From Micractinium sp. NFX-FRZ (Eukaryota; Chlorophyta; Trebouxiophyceae; Chlorellales; Chlorellaceae): 64,000 nucleotides of DNA. The notes beneath the pieces are model-generated. The model saw only the letters and a list, made by a program, of their open reading frames with translations, was not told where the DNA came from and ran no database searches. A program made the translations under genes and the position numbers. The stretch spans positions 62,001 through 126,000 of the forward strand of contig JAPTJF010000053.1 of the NCBI GenBank assembly GCA_029339195.1. Direction: 5' to 3'. Positions 24,601 to 36,053 of this stretch are shown piece after piece (the stretch's first letter is position 1; each line of letters starts with the position of its first letter).

Positions 24601-25440
24601 TTTGACCTGGCTGCCATCCCCACCGGCGCTTACGCGCCTCGGTGAGCCTGTGCTTGTGCCTGTGTGCTGTGCCGTGCTTTGCTGTTTGCTTTGGTGTGGT
24701 ACTAACAAGGGCCTGCAGCCCATCCCCAACGGCGCGTGGAAGGGCAGTATGCCTGCTGCAGTGCACTGTGCTGTGGAATCTTGTGAGGTCTGCCGCCTGT
24801 GAGGTCTGCCGCCACCCCAGGGTGAAGGCCCCGGCGCCTGGGGCCTGGCATGCGGCACTCATCATGCAAGTATGATCAAGCGGTGTTTAGCATCCACTCA
24901 TCCACCATCGTCTTGGCCTCTTTTGCTGCAGCTGGTTCATGAAGCCGCAGCACACCAACCCGGAGGAGGCGGTGCAGATCCACCAGGACGTGCGCAGCAT
25001 GCGCTCCGTGGCCTGCCACCTGGCCACCTTCTGGTGCGTGCTGGGAACAGCGTGGGGCAGGTGGTCAGGGCGGCTGAGTGGCTGGCTGAGGGTGTTATTG
25101 TGTGTGTGTGCTCCGGGTCTGGGCAGGGCAGGCATGAAGGGTGCTGAGAGCTGACCCGCCGCTGGGTGCCACCCCACCTGTCGCTCCTGCTTGCTGCGGC
25201 TCCCACTGTATGCCCCGCCCCGCCCCTTCCCCTCTGTTGACCTTTCCCTCCCGCCCGACTTTCTTCCCACCCCTGTGCAGCCTCACAGACGAGCCGATGG
25301 ACGAGCCAGTCAAGCTGCTGCCCCAGGAGGTCAAGAAGGCGGAGCTGCCGCGCGACTCTTTTGTGACGCTGCGCCACGGCGCCACGCTGCTCACCGCCGG
25401 CGGGCGCACGCTCAACCAGCCGGCCCTGCTGCAAAAGTGA
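21685..25440 (+). CDS. NAPEPLD: N-acyl-phosphatidylethanolamine phospholipase D
   Basis: Eleven exons: 21685-21829, 22235-22328, 22624-22739, 22998-23097, 23277-23383, 23639-23699, 23884-23988, 24215-24310, 24531-24641, 24932-25033, 25281-25440, giving 398 residues (human 393). This metallo-beta-lactamase-fold enzyme cleaves NAPE to N-acylethanolamine and phosphatidic acid at membranes. Visible motifs: [28 protein letters not shown], the dinuclear zinc motif HNHYDHLD (residues 184-191), [34 protein letters not shown], and [17 protein letters not shown]. The order and spacing match animal NAPE-PLD throughout. The chosen start begins with a hydrophobic, Ala-rich stretch after MKLLG, a possible membrane anchor or targeting signal; an earlier in-frame ATG at 21415 is possible. 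Intron 4 begins GCAAGC. Confidence 0.94.
22948..22977. repeat. CCCCG pentamer repeat
   Basis: Several direct copies of CCCCG lie in the pyrimidine-rich end of NAPE-PLD intron 3. Confidence 0.85.
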
Positions 25441-26179
25441 CGCATCGCGTGGAGGCATGCGGTGCTCTCCCCGTCCGGGCGGCGGCGCTGCTGTTGGAGT
25501 GACGCGGGGCACGGCATGCTGTTCCCGCTGCCGGGTGCACGGTCAACCTGGCGGCGCTGCTGCTGAAAAGGCGCAAAGGGCCAGGGGGCTGCGGCCGCGG
25601 TGGGCGTGGTTGGCTGGCCAGCGGGGCGGAGCTTGCTGGCGTCCATGTGCCGTTGTCTACCATGCACCCTGTGACCATACGCCGAGGACGTAATGTGCTG
25701 CGTCACTGATGTCTCCTTCTCGACCTTCCCCCGACCGTCTTGTAATGTTCCGCTACCAGGCAGCAAGGGGAAAGTGGGCACCACCGGTGCGAGCAGGGGC
25801 ACCGCTACCGCCTGCTGCGCAGCTGCTGTGGTCGGCACTGGTAAGGGCAGTTGAGTGCCGACCGCCAGTTCAACACGACTTCGGCACCCGCGTTTCGAGG
25901 AGTTCTCAAGCGATTGGCTGGCAGCGCCCGCAGGTTCAGTCGGCGAGAGTGCTCCATTCGCTGCTCCCACCAGTCGACGCAGCGCCCGCAGGCAGGTGAG
26001 AACGCCAATTTATTGCACGATACACAGTCGAATAGCGGAGCCGCGCCGCGCCGCCCCGCGCCGTCCCCCGCCCCCAACTGCCGCCGCCTGTTAGTAACAG
26101 TGTTACCGTCGAAATTCCAGCTTGCTGCTGCCCTGCCAACCCCTCCCGTGTTGACCACCGTCCTGGTGCAGGTTTCAAG
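25441..26179. other. Intergenic region downstream of NAPE-PLD
   Basis: The first 300 bases should be the NAPE-PLD 3' untranslated region, ending near TGTAA at 25741-25745. The rest would be promoter and leader of the next gene. No coding exon fits. Confidence 0.5.
25741..25745 (+). terminator. TGTAA polyadenylation signal (NAPE-PLD)
   Basis: TGTAA lies 300 bases after the stop codon, and no earlier copy is seen. Confidence 0.6.
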
Positions 26180-28200
26180 ATGGACGACAGCCAGGGAGCC
26201 GCTCCAAACTCCCCGCCGGCGGCCCAAGAGCCGCCAGCCGTGGCGGCGGCAGGGGCCGAGGGCGGGGAGGCGCGGCGGACCGGGCTGGAGGGTGCGGCCT
26301 GCTTAGAAGAGGTGGAGGCCAAGGCGAACAAGCTGCGATCGCTTGTTGAGGGCTCGTGGAGCGCGGTGGAGGAGGCAGAGGAGCGGCTGGTAGTGGGTGA
26401 GGCGGCCCTGCTGCGCCGGCGCGCCGCGCTGGCGACGGGCCCTGGCCGGGAGGATGCCAAGCCGACTGGCGGCTGCGGCCGCCCGCTGCTGCTGTGGAGC
26501 GCCGAGGGGCAAGCGCTGGCCTGGCGCAGGTGGGTGCAGGGCAGGGGGTAGCACGTGGCAGGCTGCGGCATGGAGAATGCATTGTGGGTGCTGCCACATG
26601 TGCTGCCAGTGTGCCCAACCACCTTCCTCTCCGTCGTCACCGAGCTTGACGCATGGCTTGACCTCCCTCACCCCTCCTTCGCCCCTCCTCCCTGCCCAGG
26701 TTTGCCGACACTTACGTGGACCATGCGGAGTGTATTGTGGAACTATCCAAGACCCTCTCCGACGCGCACAGCAGGATCGTGGCAGGCACCAAGGGGAACC
26801 GGGCCATCGCAGATCGCCTGGCGGCGGCGGCGGCGGCGGCGGCCGGCCCTGGCCCAGCATCTGATCTGGCTGCTGCCAAGCGGGACGCCGTGCAGCGCCA
26901 CGTGGAGGCGTGCGCCGGGATGGCGGCTCGCATGGAGGCGGTCGCGGCGCGGGGGGAGGCGCTGGTGAGCAGCTACCGACAGCTGGCGGAGCAGGCGCAG
27001 CAGCGGGCGGCGGCAGCACTGGCCACATACCTGCGCCACGCGCTGGGCCAGGAGGCCGACAGGCGGGCTGCCCTGGAGCTGGAGCAGCCGCCAGCGCAGC
27101 CGGCCGCCGGCCCGGTGGACTGGTCTGCGCTTGCCGGGCGCCTGGGGCAGGCACCGCTCTTTGCGGCACCGCCGCGTTTCGGGCAGAGGCATGCGCCCCC
27201 ACCCTTTGCCCAGCCCTCCGGCATGGCATCCCTGGAGTCCCTGGTGCAGCAGCTGGAGCAGCTGCGGCACCCGCGGCCCCTGCAGCGTGCCCAGGAAAGG
27301 GCGGCGGCGCCACCGTCTGCGCTGGCACAGCGCTTGGCAGAGCTGGCACGGCAGCGGGGGCAGCAGCGCCCTGCGCCTGCGCAGGCAGCACCAGCGCCGC
27401 AGCCTGCCCGCCAGTGTGGCCCTGACCGGGAGTGCGCCCCGCGGCGCTACATGGATGACAGCGAGGAGGAGGAGGGGTATGATGATGGTGAGGAGGACGA
27501 GGAGGAGGGGTATGATGGTGAGGAGGAGGAGGGCTACGTGGGGCAGCAGGAGCAGGAGCGCCCTTCAGTACAGGGACGGGATGCAGGCCTGCAGCCGCCT
27601 CCTGTGCACCGCTTGGCTGTGCCGCGGCCACCGCTGCCTCCGGCTCCCGCGCAACAGCCCGCCTGGGCTGTGGACCAGGCACGGGTGCCGCTGGCGCCCG
27701 CTCATGCCAACGTGACAGCCCACGGGCAAGCCGTGGCGAAGGCTGCAGCGGCTGTCTACGGCACCGCCCACAAGCCAGCGCTGGCGCCTGCTCATGCCAA
27801 CGTGACAGCTCGAGGGCAAGCTGTGGCAAGCGCGGCGGCAGCTGTGTACGGCATTCCCCACAAGCTGGCACCGGCATCGGCCCCACCTCTGGACCAGGTG
27901 CCACCGACAGCTGTGAAGCGGGCAGCAGTGGAGGGCACAGCTGTTGGTGCCACGGGCACCGCCTTCCCCTGGGACGTGGAGACCTTGAGGGCAGCACTTC
28001 ACGGCACGCCTCCCATCCCTCAGCAGCCTGATTTCCTGACGGCAGTCGGTCGCGGCATCCCTCCAAGCGAGTCGCTGCCTGTGGACAGCGCTGCACTGCC
28101 CCGCAAGCACGGCAGCACCGGGCCAGCGGGGCGCCTGGAGGCAGGGAGCCAGGGAGGCAGCTTCTGGGGCAGCTTCCTTCAGCTGTCATGCCTGAGGTGA
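26180..28200 (+). CDS. Ala/Gln-rich protein with acidic tract, function unknown
   Basis: Two exons, 26180-26529 and 26700-28200 (phase 2), give 616 residues. I do not recognise the family. Residues 1-260 are predicted helical and Ala/Glu/Arg-rich, with a probable coiled coil around VEAKANKLRSLVEG and AEEAEERL-like heptads. A better-ordered patch, FADTYVDHAECIVELSKTLS, follows the splice (from residue 118). Residues about 373-400 are a very acidic Glu/Asp/Gly/Tyr tract with three GYDD/GYDG/GYVG units. Residues about 451-505 hold two copies of a 34-residue unit containing APAHANVTA and AAVYG. No signal peptide or membrane segment is seen. The start is the first ATG, with an upstream CAGGTTTCAAG context. 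Confidence 0.7.
27694..27866 (+). repeat. Two-copy coding repeat (about 102 bases per unit)
   Basis: Two direct copies encode LAPAHANVTA(H/R)GQAVA followed by AAAAVYG. They differ at several third positions, so the duplication is not recent. Confidence 0.8.
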
Positions 28201-29489
28201 CGTGCCCTTCAAGCAGCAGTGGTATTCTTAGCCGCCGAAAGTGTTCCATTGTGAATGTGTGCCTCCCCATTGTGGATGTGAGGGCACCTGCTGTGTTGGC
28301 TCCTGTACAGTACAATAGCGTAGCTTGTTGTAGCTGACTGGCCTTGCAATACGATTGCGGCACGAAGTGTGGTCGACAGGAGTCTGGTCAGAGAGGCTGC
28401 TCTGATTTAGCTGCCCTTGAGCAATCAGCGAGTGCATTTCGGCAGACCCAGCCCTGCACTGCAGCGTTGCACAGGCACTGCGTCGCATGCAGGAGGCCAG
28501 CGGCTGTGCTCCGGATCCGAGCGTTAATTGGGGGGAGCCCAGCTGACAGCTGGCGGCAGCTGGCAGTGCCTGCACATCTCCCCTCCTCCCACATGTTGCC
28601 CGTGCCCTGGGGAATGCATCGAGTGACAAATCGTGAGTATTGTGGAATCGGTCAGCTAAACCCAATATGAATCAGTGGAAAGACATTGGTGCAGGATCCA
28701 GGCGGGATGCATTGGGCGGCTGCGGGCCGCCGGCGCAGGACCGCAGCAGGGAATACATTTGCTTAAGCCAGTGCGCGCCCCTGCCTGGCTGCCGCCTCAG
28801 GAGCGGGGAAGAAAAAGGGCGCCTGCCCTGGGGCGCAGGGCCAGGCGGGCACGCGTGCTTTGCGCGTCTTTGTGCGGCCTTCCACGCCCGTGCATGGCGC
28901 ACCGCATGTCACCCTTCCATCCTCCTGCCCATTGTTCCGTCGTCCCTGAACGCGGAAGCTGAAGGAGGCATGGGCCTGCAGTTTGTCTGAGATGCACTGG
29001 ATCTGCATCTAAAGCTTGCAGCATCAAACACAAGGCCGACGTGAGTCTGGCCGCCCCCCCCCCCCCATCCCCATCAGAGCACAGAGCCTCCCCTGTGCCT
29101 GGCCCCCACAGTCGCACGCTGGGTGCACCCACGCGAAGCGTGGGGGGGTGGCTGGTAGGAGCGTGGGAGGGGGGAGAGCAGGCTCCGCCGGTAGTGGGGT
29201 GCTCCTGCTGCCACCAAGGGCACTCCGTGCGCCCCCGGGCAGAGGCTGGAACTCACATAACGACTCCCCTCTGTGTGCTGCCCTCTTCGCACGGTGTGCA
29301 GGGTGTGCTGGACTTTGCTTTGAAATTGCACAATGTTGACATGTCGTGCCGTGGCGCTGCGGTGGCGGTAGGGCGCTTGGAGGGCCGGTGCTGTGCTCCA
29401 CCGCATTGCGTGCCGCCCACTGGGTGCCAACACCCTGAAACTTTGTTTGGCGCTGTGCCTGGGAGTGCCGGCAGCGCGGGAGCAAGAAC
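28201..29489. other. 1.3-kb region without a supported gene
   Basis: No frame with gene-like residues or paired splice sites is seen on either strand. The region is lower in GC around 28230-28350 and contains a C homopolymer near 29057-29070. It should hold the 3' untranslated region of the previous gene and the promoter of the next. Confidence 0.45.
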
Positions 29490-31454
29490 ATGGCGGATGC
29501 GATGGCGGATGCGGGCGAGGCGGCTTTGCTTGCCGACTTGGCAGCTCTTAAACTGGAGCAGGTGCGAATAGAAATCCGAGAGGTTGCTGTAGAGCGGCAG
29601 AAGGCCGGGGCCAGCAATTCAGCACTGCCTTCCGACTAGGCGCCCGCTGTTGCTGTGCAGGGGGACGCTGAAGGTGCAGAACTACTTTTCAGGCAGGCCC
29701 TGGAGCGGCGACAGCAGCAGGGAGCGGGGGCAGACGAGGCAGGGGCAGAGCCGGCGGCAGACGGAGAGGACGACTGGGAAGGTGCGTGCCTGAAGCCAGC
29801 GTGCAGCTGCTTTGCTGTGCCATGGTTTATTTGAAGGCGAAGGACGCATTGTTCATTTTTGACTAACGCTCATGTTTGCATGCACACATGCATCCCGTGC
29901 CCACCACGTACATCCGCCCCGTGCTGCGCATACTTGCATGCAGCTCATTGCCGCCTGCCGCGTGCCTGCCCGTTGCCCTCTGCAGCTTGGGACGAGGCCA
30001 GCGTGCCAGTGGCCGGTGCCGCTGCACAGCAGCCAGCAGCAGCCGACAGCTGGGAGTCTGCTGCAGCAGCGGCACCTCCTGCCCGGCCCAGCCGCAGCAG
30101 CCCGGCGGCCAGGCCGGCAGCAGCACCCCGAGCCGCCACTGCGGCCAGCGGCAGCAGTGGCGGGGTTGGGCAGGCTGACGTGGACTCTGAAGAGGAGCAG
30201 GTGGAGCTGCAGTTTGGAGGGGGGCATGTGTTGGAGTTTTACGACCTCACGCCGGCGGTGCGCACGCAGCACCTGGAGGCGTTTTTGGAGCGGCACGTGC
30301 GCTGCCATGCGGCGCCGCCCACCCTCAGGTGCGCACCCCCCTGGCGTCTGTGTCGCAGGTTCCTTTGCAGAAGAACAGACTGTAAGCCCAAACAAGCAAG
30401 CTGCCTTGCACCTGCCACCATGACACACCTGCCCGCGAGCTGCCTGCTCAGCGGCCACCCGCCGTGCAGTGCTCATCACCCCTCTACGGCTACAGGTGCG
30501 CTGCCCTCCGTCCAATGGAATGTCCTGTACACCGTTTTCTGCCACCCCTCTGCCCCTTGTGCTGCCCAGGTGGGTGGACGACTGTCATGCAGCGGTGATC
30601 TGCTCCGACCCGGCAGCTGCCCGGCAGCTGCTGGCAGCCGCCACCGCTCCCAGGGCAGCTGCAGAGTTCAAGCTGCGAGGATATGCAGACGCTGGCAGCG
30701 GCACACGGAAGCTTGCCGGCTCAGGTGCGCCACCGCTGGGGGCCGGGAGGCTTGCAGCTAGTTGTGAAGGGCAGCGGTGGCAGTGGCTCTGGCGCTGGCA
30801 CCTTTTTGGCAAGGCCCGCCATCAGCTCTCTGTTTAATCACAAACATCACTCGATGCCCAGGTCTGGGGCTGACCTGCAGCTGGTCAAGGCACGTCTTCC
30901 CTGCCCCGCCGTCTCCCAGCCACCAAGCGCATTCTCCCTGCGCGGTCTGGGGTGACCCGCTGCCTGAGGTAGGCCGGCGCAACCGTCGCCGCCCCAGCAG
31001 CAAACCGCCTGTGGTTGTCTCCTGCCTCATGCTGCAGAGTTGCTGCCGCCGAAGCCGCGGCCCAAGACGTCGGCAGCGGTGGCGCGGCGCCTGATTGGGG
31101 GCGCCCTCAACTTGAAGCTCAGGTGCGGGCTGGCATGGCACGCCTTTGTGCTCTTTCTGGTGCATGCGGCACTGCATGCTCTTCGCCCCTTGTGGTGGTG
31201 GCGGTCTGAAGTTAGTGGCTGGCATGCACGGGTTGAGCATGCACACGCTGTGCTCAAGCCCATGGGTGGCATCAGTCTGCTTTGTCTGCACCCGCAGCAT
31301 TTCAGGCCATGCACAACCCCACCCCAATCAACCCGTTCTTTCCTAGCCCTGCAGGGACCGTGACGCCGAGCAGCAGCTGACGGCGGTGCGGCGGCAGCAG
31401 CGTGAGGAGCGTGAGGAGCGGCAAAAAGCGCTGGCTGCGACGTGGGACGACTAG
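29490..31454 (+). CDS. R3HCC1/R3HCC1L-like RRM-fold protein
   Basis: Six exons: 29490-29561, 29661-29781, 29986-30328, 30570-30724, 31038-31122, 31355-31454, giving 291 residues. The C-terminal half matches the RNA-recognition-like domain of R3HCC1/R3HCC1L (coiled-coil) proteins: VLEFYDLTPAVRTQHLEAFL, then RWVDDCHAAVICSDPAAARQLL (Trp180-Asp183), and FKLRGYAD. The N-terminus carries a duplicated MADA, an acidic linker and an Ala/Pro/Ser stretch. No R3H motif is seen, so the R3H half of animal relatives is absent or upstream. The last exon is a charged helix rich in RQQREEREERQK. A role in RNA binding is inferred from the fold only. Confidence 0.8.
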
Positions 31455-31972
31455 ATCGCAATGCCCATGCCTGATGCCGCTGCTGCATGTTGTGCAATGT
31501 ACCAAATAATGTCGCTATGTGTTGATGTAGCACACTCGAAGTGAGTTATAAGGATGGTTGACAGCGCGGGCACCTGGCGGCGGCACTGGTCCACCTTGAG
31601 CGCCTTGGCCCGCCTGGACTGAATCGGCTCAAATTCCCGCGCATAGCGGGAAGGGGGTGTAATTAATTATGCTGTTTATTGATTATGTTGTTGCAATTAT
31701 TACAAGGGTCCTGCACTGAGGGGTGATTCGTGAGGGGTGTTGGATAACCCAACTAGCCGCTCGCAATACAGTGCCGAGCAATTCAGATTCAGAGTGTAGC
31801 ACGGCATGCGAATGAGTGAGCGGTGCCGCCTGCGCGGCAGTTTCCAGCTCTGCTGCTACGAGTGCTGAGTGCCACGGGGCCCTGCCGCACTTGTGTTGTG
31901 GGCCGGGGAGATCTTCACTGCCTGAGCACGGCACTGGATGAGCCACAACTCACGGGGGCTGCACACGCCGCA
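31455..31972. other. Intergenic region upstream of PP2C
   Basis: An AT-rich patch around 31660-31700 follows the TGTAA at 31658-31662. The remainder is presumed PP2C promoter. No gene seen. Confidence 0.5.
31658..31662 (+). terminator. TGTAA polyadenylation signal
   Basis: TGTAA lies 204 bases after the stop of the R3HCC1-like gene, within GGGTGTAATTAATT. Confidence 0.6.
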
Positions 31973-34900
31973 ATGGGACAATACCTGGCCACTCCAGTGA
32001 CGGACAAGGAAATTGCTAGCGGGCAGCACGACACACTGCACTATGGCATCTCTGCGCACCAAGGATGGCGGAAGAACATGGTGAGGGGCGCGCCAGCGCG
32101 CCTCCGAGCAACCGCGGCAGACCGGCAAAGCCCTGTGTAGCCCCACGACGCCCTTTCTGCGCCGCCCTGCCCGTCCCGCAGGAGGACGCACATATTGCGG
32201 AGCACATCAGTGACGACTGCCACATCTTCGGCGTGTTTGACGGCCACGGCGGGCCCGAGGTGGCCAAGTTCTGTAGCAAACGAATGAGAGGGGAGCTGGT
32301 GCAGTGCTTGGCCTACAAGGAGGGCCAGTATGAGGAGGGGCTCAGACAGGTGCGCCCACAGAGCCGCGAACCACGGGCGGCGGCGGGAGGGACGGCAGCC
32401 TAGGTGTGAAGAGCACTTGCAGTTCTTGCGCTGCAGCTTCAGAGTGGGCAGCGACATGAGCCTCCCTCTTCGAGCTGGCGCGCGTAGGACCACCATTGTG
32501 GTGCATGCCGGCCAGCGCACGCCACCGCCTGGCCGCAGTCTTGTGCAGCCGCCGTCCCGTGCTGATTGGGGACTGGTGGCCCTTCCTTCCTTTGTCCGCC
32601 TGCCCCCACCAATTGGCTAGCACCCTCTGCTGCCCATCAGGTGTTTCACCGCATGGACGAGCTGATGCGCTCTCGGGAGGGGTTCAACGAGCTGGAGGCG
32701 CTGCGGCGAGAGTGCGAAGGAGGTGGGTGCTGCGCCGGCGGGCGGCTGCGGTGGTGACCTGGCGTATTGGCATATGCGGTACAGCAGCCTTGGCCTGACT
32801 AGGTTCAGCAGCAGCTAGAAGCCTGTTGCGCCCTCTACGGCGTTCAGGTTGCACATGCAGGGCTTCTGCAGTGGTGTGGTTGCATAGAGAGGCACAGCAC
32901 GCCCACAGATGCTGCCACGGATGCTGCGCCCAGGCAGCGCCAGGCATGCTGGCAAGTGGCCAGCGTGGACAGGCTGGCAGCATGGCCAGCGTGTGTGTGC
33001 GTGCGCCGGCGACTGCTGCACCCCGCTCCTGCTGCTGCCGACGCCTCCCCGCCCATGCCGTGCTGTGCAGGCAAGGATGGCGAGGGGGAGGGGGAGGGGG
33101 AGGACACATATGACATGCTGCGGAAGCTGGTGCAGCTGCAACGCATGACGGGGCAGAGTGGCGCGCAGGTGGGGCGGGGAGGCGGAGCCTGGGCGAGGCG
33201 GGTGTGGTGACGGGCGCTCCGCAGCGGCACCCGCCAGTGCTAGAGGGAGACGGGAGGGCGTTGCTCGACAGACGGGCCATGGGCGGCACTGTACTGCAGC
33301 CCAGTGCACGGCAGGAAAACCAGATTGATGCTGCAGCCTGGGAGCTGCCCTGACCATTGCAGCACGGCAGAGGCCGTCTGCCTGACGCGTTACCTAGCTT
33401 TGGCGTCCCCCACCGCCGCCACGATCCTGCCCCCCTGCCCGACCTGCCCGACCCTGCCGCCTCCGCTGCTCATCCCTCCCCCCTTGCTTGCTGTACTGCA
33501 GGGCAACGGCAGAGGCGGCGAGGAGGGGGCGTCGCTGCAGCCGGAAGTGACCGTGCAGGCGGGGTGCACCGCGGTGGTGGCGCTCCTTGTGAAGGACCAG
33601 CTGTTTGTGGCCAATGCCGGGGACTCACGCGCGGTGCTGTGCCGCGGCAGCAAGGCGGTGGCCATGTCGGGTGCGCCTGGGTCGGATAGCTGGCGCCCCT
33701 GCCGCACCTGCTGCTGCTGTGCCTGCTAGTGCTACCGCGGCGCATGCGCTGTGTGGGAGCCTTTGCACGTGCCGCATGTGCAGCCGGGAGGGCCTCGGCG
33801 TGATGCCTGTGGCTGTGAATGTGTGCCGCTCTGTGGCACCCGACATTGCGCCAGCGGGTGCAATGCGTGGGCGGTGGCACAACTGCTCAGAGCGTGGTCT
33901 GGTGTGCCTGCATGCCGTTTAGGTTGGGACAAGCTGCCTCCCCCTGCATGGGTGCCGCTCGGTGCCGCCCCCTGCCGCCTGCCTTGAGCCATCTGCCCCC
34001 TGGCACACGTGCAGAGGACTACATGCTGCCGGTCCTGCCGATGCGTGCGCGCATCACGGCTCCTGATCTAGCATGACCGCTTGGCCCCCACATGCCTCCC
34101 CCATGCAGAGGACCACAAGCCGGCTGCCCCCGATGAGCGCGCACGCATCATGGCTGCTGGCGGCTTCCTCTCCGAGATTGGCGGCATCACGCGCGTCAAC
34201 GGCAACCTGAACCTGTCGCGTGCGATCGGGGACCTGCGGTACAAGATGAACAGCGAGGTGTGCTGGGGCTGGTGGGCTGAGTCCATAGGAGTGTGGGTGG
34301 GGTAGGTGGATCGCATGCCAGGCGGGTCGCATGCCCTGCTCATCACCAACATGCAGCCGAGCCTGCTCAAGGCCAGATCATCACTGTAGGGTGCGACGTG
34401 AGTCGCACCTCCAGAACAGCTCAAACTGTTGAAATCTCGTTGGAGCCCGAGGACCGAGTCATCGGTGCCTTCGGCATGCATTGATGAACGGTGCATTTGC
34501 ACTGAGCGTGTACGAGTGTGTGTGTTTGACCGCCCTGATTTGCACCACAACGTGCAGCTGGAGCCCAAGGACCAGATCATCACCGCTGAGCCGGATGTGA
34601 TGAACCAGCGGCTCACACCCGACGACCGCTTCCTGGTGCTGGCCTGCGACGGCATCTGGGATGTGATGACCAAGTGAGGCCGCGTGTGTGTGTGTGCCCC
34701 CCCGCTGTGTGGCCCCCTGCCCCCCCGTTCCCCCCCCCGTGCCGTGCACGTGTGTGTGTGTGTGTCCGTAATGCTTGATGTGGGGGCAGGAGGAGGAGAT
34801 GAGGAGGCAGCGGCGGCATGACGCACACGGTGTGTATTGTGGACATGCCAGGAGGGTGTTGGGGGATGGGGGAGGGTGCGGTTGGTGGGGCTGGTGTGTG

Positions 34901-36053
34901 TGAAAATGCGCACATGCCAGGAGAGTGGTGGGGGACGGGATACAGTGCGGCTGGTGGGGCCGGCATGCGACAGCACTTGAGCCTTGATGAGCACGCAAGT
35001 GTGGGACTGGGGCCAGCGGCAATGGATGGGGCAGTGGTCGACTGTGTTGCCAAGCGGCTGGCCAACGCCTCGTCACATCTGTTGGAAAGCTGGACGTCAA
35101 GCTCACCCAACCCCGCTGCCCTCCCCTTGCCGCCGTGCAGCCAGCAAGTGGTGGACTTTGTTGCCGAGCGGCTGGCCAAGGGCTGCCAGCCCCACGACAT
35201 CTCCTCCGACCTCCTCAACGCCTGCCTGGCCAGCGACCCGCGCGAGGCGCGCGGCATTGGGTGCGACAACATGACCGCGGCGGTGAGCGTGTTTGACGAG
35301 GCTTGGGTTGCACTACCTCTGTTGTGTGGTGTGCGGGCAAGCGGCCCCGTGGGAGGCTAGTGGGTGCAGCCCAGTGGGCGACTGTTGGGATCAGGGCACG
35401 GGAGCCACATCCCGCTCAGCAGCAGTGCAGCATTGGATGCAGCAACATAACTGCGCCGGTGAGCCCAGTGCAGCCCAGTGGGTGTTGAAGGGAGGGACGT
35501 AGGGCCCGGTGCAGCCCGGTGTATGGTGGAGGGAGGGAGGGAGGGGGCGCCCAGTGCAGCCCGGCGTGCAATGGAGGGAGGGGGGAGGGAGGCCCCGGTG
35601 CGCCGCGAATCGGCCGACGAGTTATCCAGCAGCAGCACGGCAGCAGCGTTGGCAGCGGCAGCGGCTTGAGGTTTGGCAGCAGCACTCTGGGTGGGGGCGC
35701 CAACGAGGGCAGCAGGCTCTGGCTCCCACGCTCTCTGAGCGGCATGACCACTCCGCCCCCCAAGCCTGCCCCTTCTGCCCTGCCGCCCATGCGGGAGCAG
35801 TCATGGGCGTTGCCCGTATCCTGTGGTCATAATCATGCGCCCTGCCGCCCCGCCCGCCCCGCAGATTGTTGTGTTTGAGCCTGGAAAGCCGATCCGCAGT
35901 GGCAGCTGCTCCTGCAGCGTGCACCCCGAGGAGCCAAGCGGGCTGCTGACAGCAAACGGGGCCAGCGGCAGCGGCAGCGCTGACACAGCGATGCGGGAGT
36001 CGACGCCGCCGCCAGAGGCGCCGGCAAAGGCTGCCCCGGCTGCCAAGGCATGA
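31973..36053 (+). CDS. PPM-type protein phosphatase 2C
   Basis: Nine exons: 31973-32080, 32182-32349, 32641-32722, 33071-33168, 33502-33670, 34109-34257, 34558-34673, 35141-35282, 35865-36053, giving 406 residues. It is a Mg2+/Mn2+-dependent Ser/Thr phosphatase. Metal-site motifs are complete: RKNMED (Asp38), VFDGHGG (Asp56), ANAGDSRAV, LSRAIGDL, ACDGIWDVMTN and GCDNMTA. The N-terminus MGQYLATPVT, with Gly at position 2, fits N-myristoylation and membrane attachment. An acidic GEGEGED insertion and a Gly-rich linker (about residues 121-160) interrupt the core between the metal motifs, as in plant PP2Cs of the MGxYLSxP group. The C-terminal 60 residues are Ser/Ala/Pro-rich and probably disordered. 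Several introns hold decayed copies of adjoining exon sequence. Confidence 0.94.
34011..34065 (+). repeat. Intronic echo of PP2C exon 6 start
   Basis: GCAGAGGACTACATG copies the acceptor and start of exon 6 (34105-34160, GCAGAGGACCACAAG). The matching continues to CGCGCGCATCACGGCTCCTG against CGCACGCATCATGGCTGCTG. Confidence 0.85.
34351..34386 (+). repeat. Intronic echo of PP2C exon 7 start, copy 1
   Basis: ATGCAGCCGAGCCTG...CAGATCATCACTG parallels the exon 7 acceptor and start at 34552-34587, GTGCAGCTGGAGCCC...CAGATCATCACCG. Confidence 0.75.
34440..34470 (+). repeat. Intronic echo of PP2C exon 7 start, copy 2
   Basis: TTGGAGCCCGAGGACCGAGT parallels CTGGAGCCCAAGGACCAGAT in exon 7 (34558 onward). 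It lies in the same intron as copy 1. Confidence 0.75.
35034..35085 (+). repeat. Intronic echo of PP2C exon 8 start
   Basis: GTGTTGCCAAGCGGCTGGCC parallels TTGTTGCCGAGCGGCTGGCC in exon 8 (35149-35208), with GTGGTCGACT against GTGGTGGACT before it. Confidence 0.85.
35431..35464 (+). repeat. Intronic echo of PP2C exon 8 end with splice donor
   Basis: This copies exon 8's last codons and donor (35256-35289). CATTGGATGCAGCAACATAA parallels CATTGGGTGCGACAACATGA, and both run into CGGTGAGC. Confidence 0.85.
35469..35605 (+). repeat. Intronic minisatellite, about 43-base unit
   Basis: GTGCAGCCC recurs at about 35469, 35510 and 35554, each time followed by a G-rich GGGAGGGA tail. It lies in PP2C intron 8. 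Confidence 0.8.

Noticed and set aside
26303..28363. 686-codon minus-strand open frame
   Set aside because: It is antisense to the Ala/Gln gene. It is Pro/Arg/Ala-rich without motifs, as expected from high GC at third positions.
31560..31660. Possible tRNA or snRNA around GGCTCAAATTCC
   Set aside because: No cloverleaf arms could be paired on either strand and the T-loop consensus is not met.
34680..34790. GT-rich and C-rich runs in a PP2C intron as a telomere-like or regulatory element
   Set aside because: They are simple GT and poly-C microsatellites without the plant/algal TTTAGGG unit.
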